Assembly (NCBI GenBank): GCA_039654915.1 | Contig: CM077599.1 | Location: forward strand, 12,340,501-12,404,500 | Direction of reading: 5' to 3' | Source of the DNA: Aquilaria yunnanensis | Taxonomy: Eukaryota; Streptophyta; Magnoliopsida; Malvales; Thymelaeaceae | Length of the DNA stretch: 64,000 nucleotides | Shown: positions 34,005-44,834 of the stretch, piece by piece | Layout: each line of letters opens with the position of its first letter | Numbering within the stretch: position 1 is the first letter of the stretch | The notes under the pieces: generated by a model | The model's database searches: none | Seen by the model: the letters and a program-made list of their open reading frames with translations, nothing else | Told to the model about the DNA's origin: nothing | Program-made: the position numbers and the translations under genes

Positions 34005-35126
34005 TGCTAACAAAACAAACAAAATATGAATTGTGGCTGTACAAGAGATTGATCCATGGTCAAGACCTATAATCTTAGGCAGCTGAGCGCGAATTAGTCA
34101 ACAAACATCAACAATTCCAGATCTCCTTTTCATGCATATTAGAAACTGTGAGTCTACAAGAGTAATTGTTGATATACAACATCAAGAACTTGAAGCATAG
34201 ATGAGAAATTAACAAATTCCTCCACTACCAAATAAGTTAAGATAAAGTTATAAACACACTGATTTGGGTGTTTTCTGTCTGCTTCTTTCTGTTCCACCTC
34301 CTTCACTCAGTCCAGGATTAATTAGGCTTAAGTACCTAAAAATAGCACACTGCCCCCAATGCTTATGCGTGTGTGCCTCGTAGGAATCAAGTTCTTTTTT
34401 TCTACTTCAAATCTTACAAATTTCAGAACATTTAACCACATTAAATTGAGGAAAATAATCATAACTAAACATTCTCTAACACAACGAATTTTCAGAAATA
34501 ACAAGCAGATAAAGCTAAGAATGCATTTCAATCTAGATAACTTCAAGCAGAACCAAAACCTGGAAAAAGAAAAATCAGAGAAGCAACTTAGTACTTGAAC
34601 CTTCTAAAAGGACTGAGACTCGTGGCAATTTGCAAGCTGGGCAAGTTTATATGCTGAACAGATCTACGGGACAAGTTTGAGAGGAAGACACAAACACCAC
34701 TCGGACTACTTTCATGCTGACAACCAATTAGGACTCATGGCTGAACTCTCACTTCTGGACTAAACTGAATCGCCCAAAACAAACTCGAAGAGAAAGAAGA
34801 GGAAGCAAGCGCCAATGAACTCAATTGGTTCAAAATTTTATTCATGTGAACTGAGCGGCCAAAGTAGAGCAGTGGGGATGGGTCAACTTGAGAATAATAC
34901 ATACGCCAAATGAACAGCGGAATTAAGCCTACAGATTAACAGAAACCTACTACCTAATTATTTTCTTTCAAACAAAACATCAAACACTTTGCGGGCAATT
35001 GGCTTCGAGTATCGAACTTAGGTTAATTTTACTGGCGAAGTCGTTAATCCTATCCAACCTCCCAAACCCGTTGAATCTTCAACCAACCCTCGAAAAATTT
35101 CGGGCATGGACTAAAGACAAGCTTAC
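34005..35126 (-). other. Probable 5'UTR intron of the prefoldin 2 gene
   Basis: On the minus strand, a strong donor CAACAG|GTAAGC lies at 35127/35126, just downstream of a GC-rich leader-like stretch (35127-35190). A pyrimidine-ended acceptor (TTTGTTAGCAG) lies about 6-11 bases before the ATG at 33997. The 1.1 kb between is AT-rich without coding frames on the minus strand. Leader introns of this kind are common in plant housekeeping genes. This is inference from splice signals only; the exact acceptor AG is ambiguous. Confidence 0.55.
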
Positions 35127-35849
35127 CTGTTGGCCGTAAGAGTGACGGCGGCGATCTCGACGGTGAAGGGCACAGCTCTGCTACTTTCGCAAGCTCCGTA
35201 CAATTTATGAACACGATTATGAGTGTCGGGTTTATTCAGAGTGAAAAATGAAAATTGAACAGGCAAAATCAGAAAAATAAACCACTCATAACTTTTACAA
35301 AAATACAAATAAACCACTCATGTTTCTTATTCAGTCCGAATCTGAGCATTGTTTTTCTTTCTTCGGCCCGAAGGAACATATCACTTTTGTTTTCAGAACG
35401 GCCCAAATTGCCTACTTGCTTGCTGCCAAATGAATAGAATATTTCACCAAAAATAAGGAATTCCCATTATATTGGCCCCCAGAAATCCCAGTGTTCATCT
35501 TCAGCCTGTTTACATGTCTAGAAATTGGTCCCAAGCTCGGCCTGGAATGACTGACATAAGCCCTTAATATGAAACAAGTGAATCTAGGTAGTCCAGTGAG
35601 ATATGGCTACATACTAGATTGTGACCTGCATTTTATTATGGGACTATCAATGAAGATACAACTTTTCATACCTATTATATTTATAGGAAAAGTATGAATT
35701 CAAAAATAAGCTATAATTAATCCAAAAGGGCAAAAAAATTTAAATGGTTGAAAGGTGTTGGTAATAAATTTGGTAAATAGAAAATATATAGTATAAGATT
35801 AATGTAGTAATTTTGGAATTTCAGGAGAAATCAGAGAAATTATTTGGTA

Positions 35850-37705
35850 AATTCATGAAAGTTGGGGCCTAAAGCACAGTAATTAAAAGTTTAGGAGAAA
35901 GTGATACAATGCCTACTCTCAAGGTTTGAAGACCATAAGATATCACCACAAACAAATAAAGGACCAATTTTGTAATTTATCTTTGTTTAAGGAAAAAAAA
36001 ATATTATAGATATCATGGATATATGTCTAATTAGACATAGTAGTTAATTTAACAATTTTACCCCTAAAATTAAAAGAGATTTCTCTCTCTCACCGCCATG
36101 CCCCTTCTACCCATTTCATTCCATCGATCACCACCGGCTTGCTGCCCGCCAGCCACCTTTGATCTCTTACAACTCTTCGATCTCTCTTCGCTGTTCTTCG
36201 ATCTCTTCCGCCGCTCTTCGATCTCTGTTGCTGCTCTTCAATACCTCTTTGCGGCTCGCCGATCTCCGATTTCTCACTTTGAGCTACTTTGATCTCTGTT
36301 CTCCGCTGGCTCACCAATCTCTGATTTCTCGGTTGGAGCTGCTTCGATCTCTGTTCTTCGTCGACTCGCTGATCTTCGCTGTCGACTCCAACTGTTTCCA
36401 ATCTCCAATCTTCACTCCAAACGAATCTTTGCCCCATTGCTTTGTCCAAGGATACCCGCCGCCACCGAGTCCTGACTCTACTCTGTTTCATAATTTGGTT
36501 TGTTGAGCGCCACTGGCGAATGTCTTAATTGGTTTAGGTTTTCCTTTTCCTTTGTTGCACCAAATTAATTTATTTTTTAGTTTTTCACTTCTAATTTGCT
36601 GAACAAAGCACAGTATATTTATTTACATTTTTTATTTTTGTTAAGACACTTTTACAATTTCATTAAGACATTTTACCTTATGTTTTTTAGAATTTTTCGA
36701 TATTCAATTAGAAACTTTTAAATATTTATTTAAACAGTTTTTTATATCCAATTAGTCACTTTCTCATTATTTTGGACACTTCTTACTTTTTAATAATAAT
36801 AAACTATTTGTAAATTAATTCAAGCATTTCTAATATTATTTTCAAACACATTTACTTATTATTTCAGACACTTTTACTTATTATTTTGATAGAAAACAAA
36901 TAGTTTGTATGTTAAATATTTTGCATATTATTTCAAACATTTATATATACTTATTCACACATTTTTCCTAATTTTTTTAGGCACTTTGCATCTTTATCTT
37001 TGACATTTATGCAGACACAAGAAATAATAGAAGATTTGGTGGTGATGGTGGCAACGGCAGTGGCGACGATGGTTGTGGTGGTAGGTTTGAGGGTAGGATT
37101 TTTTAAGGGAGAAAGAGATTTTTTGTGAGGGACAATTTTGTCAATTGTTTTTAATAAAAGTGACTTATATATAAAAAATTAAAAGTGAGTTAATATGTCT
37201 AATTAGATATAGGTGCATAGTATAATTACTAAAAAAAACTAAAAGAACAAAGAAAACAGCTCAAACACAAAAAAAAAAAATACCGCCCAAGAAAAATAGA
37301 AGCAATTCTGGGCGAAATAGCCCAAATGCAAAAAAAAATGTTAATAAAAGTTATATTAATTACATTTATATTAAACAAACAATATTTTTATATCAATTAC
37401 ATTTATATTAAAAAATGTTAATAAAAGTTATAAATTTAAAACTAACTCATGATTAATTTAAAAGTCTCAGAAAACTTGAAAATTTTTAAAATTATTAGTA
37501 ACCAATTTTTTTTTAAATTTAAACACATAATGAGTTTTTGGTTGGAGCTCATGCAAGTTTAGGTGCCTAAAATGTTAAAACAAAAAATTTAGAACATTTT
37601 TTATCTTATTGGGACATAGTGACAAAAGTGTCTAATTTCAGAGTTTGAGGACAAAACAATATCACCATTCACAAATAAAATACCTATTACATAATTTTTA
37701 CCATT
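35850..37705. repeat. Pair of diverged direct repeats flanking a foldback element
   Basis: The first copy (about 35860-35985) has TTGGGGCCTAAAGCACAG ... AAGGTTTGAAGACCATAAGA then ATATCACCACAAACAAATAA. The second (about 37550-37705) has TTTAGGTGCCTAAAATG ... GAGTTTGAGGACAAAACAAT then ATATCACCATTCACAAATAA. They are in the same orientation. They may be two members of one repeat family or a duplicated segment later split by an insertion. They are too short and diverged to be called LTRs. Confidence 0.4.
36016..37215. mobile_element. Foldback element, Mutator-like in style
   Basis: The left terminus (ATATATGTCTAATTAGACATA) and the inverted right terminus (CTATATCTAATTAGACATATT) match. Inner arms also match: TTTTACCCCTAAAATT ... 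GAGATTTCTCTCTCT against AAATTGTCCCTCACAAAAAA ... TCTCTTTCTCCCTT. The interior begins with a pyrimidine-rich region of degenerate TTCGATCTCTGTTC repeats (36150-36380), followed by AT-rich DNA. No transposase is present. Boundaries are approximate, with no clear target duplication. Confidence 0.55.
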
Positions 37706-37981
37706 TTTAATTTTGGACATTTTTTGTGCCTAGGGTAAAAAAACGGGTTTAACCCCCAAAAATAAAACAAAAATAGAGGAGATTAAAAAAGGAAATGGGC
37801 TTAACCTGAAAGTTAAGGGGAGGGGGACACTATAGCAGCATGGGGCACTATTTATAATGTTAAATCAATCCCAAATGATTTAGTATATAAGAGGTACATT
37901 TTGCTCTGCATGTTACTACAGTATTTATTGTTAATACAATGTTGACACGTAGATATGTCAATAGAAAATTTAAAACTAAGA

Positions 37982-38954
37982 GGCAATTCATTTGAAATTA
38001 ATTAAATTAAATGGGGCTCATTATTCACGGGTCAATTTCAGATTTTCACGGGTCAAAATGACGTGTGTATATGGTTGTGCATTTGGTCTAATGGTATGGA
38101 GTTATTTACGGTTGGGTGCCATTGGTGATTTCTTAACCAGAATCGTCTCCCAAAACTCTCTCTTTTTCTCAAACTACACGGTTGTAACTCAATTCAAGCT
38201 TATCTCACCAAATTCAAGCTACTTTAAGCAAGATTTAGCATAGAAAACAAGTTTTGGGTAATCATAAACTAGAATTTCAAGCTTTGGTTTCCTCTGTATT
38301 TGAGCTTCTCCGTTTGGCATGCAATTAATCTCTCGAACTAATCATATTCCCACATAGCCTCATGCCCAATAGGTTTACCATTGGTCAACAGTGGCAAGAC
38401 AAGCCATCATTCAACGGTGGCGAGAAAATGCCGTCTGAGGCTCCGTAGTGCCAATCGTCGACCCTAACAACTAAAAAGGGTAACAAGCCACCCATCCGAG
38501 GTTCCTTCAACGCCGATCGTCGGCCCCCACAATGAATCGGGTAGTGAGCCACCCGTTTAAGGCTCCTTCAGTGCCGTTCGTGCCTCTTTTAAACAAGCCT
38601 TCTCCTGTTAACTTATGATGGATTCTCTTCTATTGGGGCCTTCGAGCACGACATGCCCATGAGGGATAAGCACGAATCATTAGGCCATGGGGTGATCAAG
38701 ATTTAGGATCAAATGGGTGTAGATCACTGGGCCATAGTGATTTGGATTGTTGAAGCAAAAGGTTCCTGATGGAGGCGAGAAGTAAATGATAAAAAAGGTG
38801 AAGAGAGTGAGTTGTGTTTGTGACCGAATAAATTACACAAAATATTGATTTGATTTCCCAGCCTTGTTCATGGATTAGTTTAACCCGCCCTGCACCAACT
38901 TGAACCCACGAAAAATGAACTTACATTAATTGGATTAATGGGAAATGAACTGCC
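37982..38954. mobile_element. Foldback element with internal tandem repeats
   Basis: The left end GGCAATTCATTTGAAATTAA, then TTCACGGGTCAA, is the imperfect inverse of the right end (reverse complement GGCAGTTCATTTCCCATTAA, then TTCGTGGGTTCAA), over about 60-75 bp. The 973-bp body has a GC-richer centre with about three degenerate 61-bp units. There is no coding capacity. It is likely a non-autonomous Mutator-like or foldback element; the target duplication is not resolved. Confidence 0.6.
38416..38584. repeat. Degenerate 61-bp tandem repeat, nearly three units
   Basis: Units at 38416-38477, 38478-38538 and 38539-38584 share the order GAGCCACCC (first unit GAAAATGCC), GAGGCTCCTTCA-like, GCCGATCGTCG-like. 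It lies in the centre of the foldback element 37982-38954, against an AT-rich background. Confidence 0.6.
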
Positions 38955-40716
38955 ACTAAAATGTTAAAACATAATTATAGAATCAAAAGTAGTGGCTTAA
39001 GTGGGAAATTTTGGTAACAGAAGTTGCAAGCTTATATAATAACAACTACCACAGTAATTACACCAACTCAATATCTAAAAGAAAACCAAAACGCAACCTT
39101 CCATTTAATATAATAAGTAAAAATACACACAAAAACCGATTATTAAAGTTAGAGAATTTGAATAAAAAAACATGAAATAATGAAAATAATCCAGATTTAA
39201 CTTTAGTACTAAAATGACATAATAGAGGTAAGTGATAACAAAAGGAAGTAAAATGTAAATAGTAAGAAAAGTGTACTGCAAAACATATAAAAGTACTCAA
39301 TTAAACCAACCTAAGTAAGACCAAAAAAAATTAAGCAATCCAAAGCATGAGCACTTAACTATTTTCTCTTTACCTTTCTAATCCAAGACCCACAACAACT
39401 ATTGTATATCTAAATTACATAAGAAAAGTAAAATGGTCCAAAATTACTTACAAAGAATGAACTAAAAGAGTTAACATATTGCATGACTCTTATGAGACCA
39501 AATTCCAATAATTCAAATTAGAGAACTTAATTTATTCTTTGTCAAAATTCCAACATCATATAAACCAAAAACATGAGAACAAAAAGTTAAGTGAAAGTAA
39601 GGAAGTTGATAGAGATCAGAAATAAATATACACTAGAAATCTTATTTAGAGTACTGAAGAACCATAAATCACTCAATTTCAAATGTTATTAACCGACAGA
39701 GACCATAAAACTGAAAATGTTTAAACTTTGATTTTAGTCAATTCAAGGGTGCCCAATAGGCAACACTTTCCATCTCATCCCAACCAGAAATCAATCTATA
39801 CCTAAACCCAAAGCTAACAACCAATTAAACACAAAGAGCTCTTTCAAGAAAAAGAGAAAAAAAATGAAATACTGCAGTAGCAATTAGAGGCTCCAGGAAC
39901 AAAATATTAGACTCCTGGAACAAAAAGTATTTCTCAATTAAGTTGTTGATGCAATAACCCTAATGACACAAGCAAATCAGTAGCCTTCCCTAGCTCACTC
40001 CTTGTTGTATTGGCAGCCCTCACCAATGCTACGCATAAAATTGGGAAAGGGCAATAAGGGATTTGAAACTTTTAACTTTACTTGAGACAAAGACGAAAGA
40101 GAAGATAATGGATAATCAAACGCACGTGGGTTTTGATTAAGAAATGCAGATTTAAGGCTAAAAATTGGTTTTATCTTGTTCTTCAATTTCTTTGGCCATC
40201 ATCCCATCCTCTATCACAACCCTTGTCCCCTACAAAACCATCACATAAATTGTTTGTAAAAAAGCATCTGAATTCATTGACCGCATGTTCTCTTTAAGGT
40301 AGATAAGCAAAATTTTGGAGAAAACATTAAATGATGTCATTTAGGAAATGATAACTGTTGGCCTGCAACTATCAAAACAAAGCAACACCCTTCACATAAA
40401 AAGGGCATTGTTTCTAGCACTATTCATTAAGTACTGTTTTTGTTTCATCCTCAAAATAAAGTGAGGTGCATAGTGCCCGTTCATTGCAATGTGTTTATTA
40501 TATGGTAACAATTCCTAAAGAATGATCAAATAGAAAAATTTGCATATAAAATCCACTTGAATCTAAACCAATAAAAAACACATTTGGAAAAGTATGGATT
40601 TCTAAAGGCTTTTTGTTCCTCCCAAGTTCACATATCAATGGTTATTCTACCAAAAATTTTAGCCTAAATCATAACTCATACCTAGATTAGCCTTAAATTT
40701 TTTGCCATTATCTTAA

Positions 40717-41055
40717 CCCCAAAATAACAACTATAAGAAAAGAGCAAAAGAAACAAAAGCCACAAGTTACTTCATAGAAGCATTGACATTTACAATAACA
40801 ACCATAAATTACTTTAAAACATCTCTAACTAAGCAAGTTATATTTTTGCTTCATTTTTTTACATCTAGAAAGAAAAAACCAAAACCCCAAAACAACAATT
40901 GAATACCCCATAAGAAAAGAGAAACAAAAGCCAAAAATTACTTCACAAAAGCATTAGCATGTGTAATAAAAATCATAAATTACTTCAAAACATCTCTAAC
41001 CTAAGAAAGTTATAACTTGCTGCCTTTTTTTTAACTCCAGAAAGAGAAACCAAAC
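40717..41055. repeat. 168-bp tandem direct duplication
   Basis: Two adjacent copies, 40717-40884 and 40885-41055, share CCCCAAAA(T/C)AACAA, then AAGAAAAGAG, then AAACAAAAGCCA, ATTACTTCA, AAAACATCTCTAAC and AGAAAGA(A)AAACC, in the same order and spacing. Scattered differences and small indels indicate moderate age. It is AT-rich and non-coding. Confidence 0.75.
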
Positions 41056-44000
41056 CATGAACCTATAAATAAGCATATATCAATTAAAGAAACAAAAAAA
41101 ATAGAGCTTATTTCAAGCAACCTTGCCTAGAAGCAAGTGTTGAATCCTGTAATGGCTCTTTTCAAGTGACTATCCACAAAATCTAAAACCTAAGTTCGGC
41201 CAAGTTCTATAGGAGCTCTACAAAATTAAGTGAACAAATAGCGGAACTTATAAACAGGTTTAAATAAAAAAATGAATTATGAGGTACAAAGAAAGGAGGA
41301 AGGATAAATTAAGAGCTTGAAGTTAGCGTGAGTGACCTGGGTACATGATGTTGTCCAAGATTTCTAGGTGAGGACTAAAATCAGGACATGTCATCTATTG
41401 TAAGCATCATATGCAATACTTCTTTAAAAACTACATAACAACACCACACATCATGAAATGTAAATGTAGATAGCATTTAAGTATTTAGTAGAGAAAAAAT
41501 TAAGACAAAAACAACTTAGGCCTTGATCATGTAAATGAATAAGCTTCTTTTCTTAGGCATTGTTTTCCATTCTTGCTCTTATAGTTACATGAATAACAAC
41601 TTTCAAGTATTCAATGAAGAAAAAAATGAGACAAAAACATATATTAATTAGATGTGTTATCCAAAAAAAATCCTTTAATTCTCGCCCTAAATAACTTCAA
41701 GATGAATCATGGGATCCCAACCTTTCCACATTGGCCTTACAAACAATATCTAACAAAAGGCTTCCATGTGCCCAACCCAAAACTAGTTAATCAAATGTGC
41801 TATTGTTGGTTTTTACAGGATAGGAACAAAACAACCAGGTAATAACAAAATCAAATCAAACCTTAAATTTTACATCTAAATTATAACCACTGAGCAAAGG
41901 CAAATTTAATAAAAAGATAAGTGAATACCATTCAATTATATAGAAGAAGAAACCAATCACCCCTCTATTAATGATCCCAAAATCCCAAGTCTTGTGCAGC
42001 TTCTTTGTCACCTACTCAACCCCTTGTGGGAGCATCAACACTATCGTTGGAATTAACTCCACAATGTTCAGAAGTAAGACGGAGATCATTAGCTGCACCA
42101 CTTCTTCTATCAATTCTAATATAATTATATATGTGAGTGTGATCAGTCAAAAGTTGATTTAACAATTGTAAGACATTGCCAGTTAAAAGTAATTAAGGCA
42201 AACGAATTTGCTCAAGAATGGGCCAAAGTTTGAGAGTGAGAGTGACTCACATTCTCTATTTTTACATCTAGCTATCATGGGATAGCTGTGTTTAGGTTTG
42301 TAGGGCTTTGACTTTCATTAAACAACTATTGACCAAGCCTTCCACGAAATAGGATTATTTAAATGTCACTGGTTAGAGGCAAACCAACGACCTAAAAGAT
42401 GAGCTATCACCATAGACATCGCTCTATCACCACCACCAATTAAATCATTTTCTTACACTTAAAGATGCCCATGATTCTAACCTTGAAACAAAATCAAATA
42501 AAGGCAAAATAGGCAATTTGTCCAATAAAAAAGCCAATACGGCTAGGCAAATGCAGCAAACATCAAAAGAAAATGATCAGCGCTAATGCTCATGGAAAAG
42601 AAAAGAAAGACCCAAGGGAAAACAACAATAAAAGAGTGACAGCCTAGAAAAAGAACATGAGAAATAGCAAAAAGAAAAAAAAAGATTATATAATGCCAAA
42701 AACAGGTAAAATAGAAAAATTTAACAGAACTGATGAAAGGAATAGATGGATCTAGCGAAGATGGCATGGTAGAATATCCTCCAGCTCAAAAACCCTCTCT
42801 ACTTCGAACATCTTCTTTCCTTTGCCTACAGCTCCAGCTCAAACACACAGACAAACTTCAACAACATACCTATTTTTGGCTCGAATATTATTTCTCCCTA
42901 GGATCTTTCTAGTCGAATTCCTTACCATTTTTATGATTTGCTACAGCTGGACATGGTCGCCCTCGAAACTACCATTGAGCTATTTTTCATTCATATGAAA
43001 CCCTAACAAAACAATCTCTTTCATTATTCGATGATGCTAGTAAGCGTGAGTGCGATTAGAATGAGCTTTTGGACTTTGTTGGGTAATCAAAATGATAGTC
43101 GCTTTTTGTTGAGCTGAGACAAAGTTGCTCTCATAAAGTAAAATGACATTGCTTAATACGGTACTATCTAGTGAATAGTGATTTTGTTCAATATTTATAA
43201 GTTACTAGTAACAATAATAAATTTATAGACAACAATTATTTCTTAAAACTTAAATCTGGTATTATTGTGCCAGAACCAGTTGGTGTGGATCTGCTGATGA
43301 ACCTCTAAGTCAACTATTTTATACAAGGTTAACAACATAATGTTGATCATTACTGTAATATTGGCGTTTCAGTTTTGCAAATAGTCCAGAAAAATGATGT
43401 CATAAATGCCATGTATAGTATTCTATAAAACACTTAAATCGAATAGGAGCCAGTGTCTTAGATAAGGATGGAAAAATCTCTTTAATAGCTATATATATAT
43501 TCTGTGCCCACACAGTCTTTTGCATGACTTTCGAATTTAATTTTGTAGGGTGATTAGCTATTTCATGCTTCGCAATCAAATCTGCTGCTAGCATGAATGA
43601 CTAATATAACTGGCATAATGTAAAATATATTTAGCTTCTTATAATAATAATACAAACTTTTTGTGTTCTTGCATAAGTTGCTTAAAAGTTTTACATTTTA
43701 AAGAATGGAGAAGCATACTTGATACATTTAATCGTAATAGTTAAGAATTGATCCAAGTTATAGAGTGAACCGATAATCTGAATTTGATAATTAGAGCATT
43801 ATATATATGTATAAAAGATGTTTCTAAAAGAGTTCTTAGATTTGGTAGCTAACCATACCTTGAGAAGATAAGTCTTTACCTATTTTCAACTTTGTACAAT
43901 CATAGGAAAAATGTTAAATTGCACTCATGATTTCAACATAATTATCATCATTCTATGTCCACTTTAAAAAAATCCTCACCATTATGGTTTCGAAAAGTAT

Positions 44001-44834
44001 CATTTTTTCTTTGGATTTTTTTGAAAGTAAATTGTTAAACCTAGCCTAGTACTTTAGTTTCAAGAGCCCACCCGTAAATAATGTGTTACTAGGTAGAATG
44101 ATGCACATTGCTACGATAATTTGTTGTTCGGGGCTCCGATTATAAAGATGCAAAGTTTGGGGACCAGGAGGATAAATATTTTTAAATTGAAGGGGTTGAT
44201 TGCCAAATAGGAAAGTTGAAGGACTAGAAAAGCAATATGTGAAATCTGAGGAACCTATTTCAATAGTTTTCATTTTTATAGCTTGAGCATCTTTCTGGGC
44301 TAGGCTTACATTATGCATATGTAGCCTAAGTTTTGGTTATCATAAATCTACCATACTCATTAGCACATAATTAGTTTGTGTTTGTTTGTACATATATAAC
44401 GTTAGCAATTTTGTGCATTTTTTTCAGGTCAAGAAACATATCACGAGAAAGGCATTTGATTTTATATATGGTTTTCATAATTTGAATCAACTGCTTGAAT
44501 TAGTGTTTGTCCTTCTATTTGTACCAATGAAACTATTTTAGTAAAGAAAAATTCATAATTTTTTTTTTGTCTATCCCAAAACCCAACATCAAAACGTCTA
44601 GGCTAGCATTTGGCACATTGTAGGAAACAGACTAGAGGAAGAATAAAAGGGTTAAACAATTTGCAAAACATAAAAGTGCGTGAGAAATCAGAAAACAACG
44701 CGCTCCCCACTAGGCTAAACCATACTTCGTGCCACAATGCATTACTTTTATCTAATAATAGTGACAATGTAGACATACATGATTAACCAATTCAACTTTA
44801 GCATAATGTTATTGGTATCTCCGAATGCTTCAAG

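Noticed and set aside
36090..36506. Overlapping open frames of 115 and 133 codons on opposite strands
   Set aside because: They come from degenerate TTCGATCTCTGTTC-type repeats inside a foldback element, which leave several frames open at once. The translations are repetitive and match no domain.
35850..37705. LTR retrotransposon with short LTRs
   Set aside because: The direct repeats are only about 130-150 bp and strongly diverged, lack TG...CA ends, and no primer-binding site, polypurine tract or gag-pol coding sequence lies between them.
38955..44834. Hidden decayed gene on the minus strand of the AT-rich block
   Set aside because: Some stretches, such as 42540-43100, look leader-like on the minus strand, but I could not find any coding exon with a recognisable motif or consistent splice structure.
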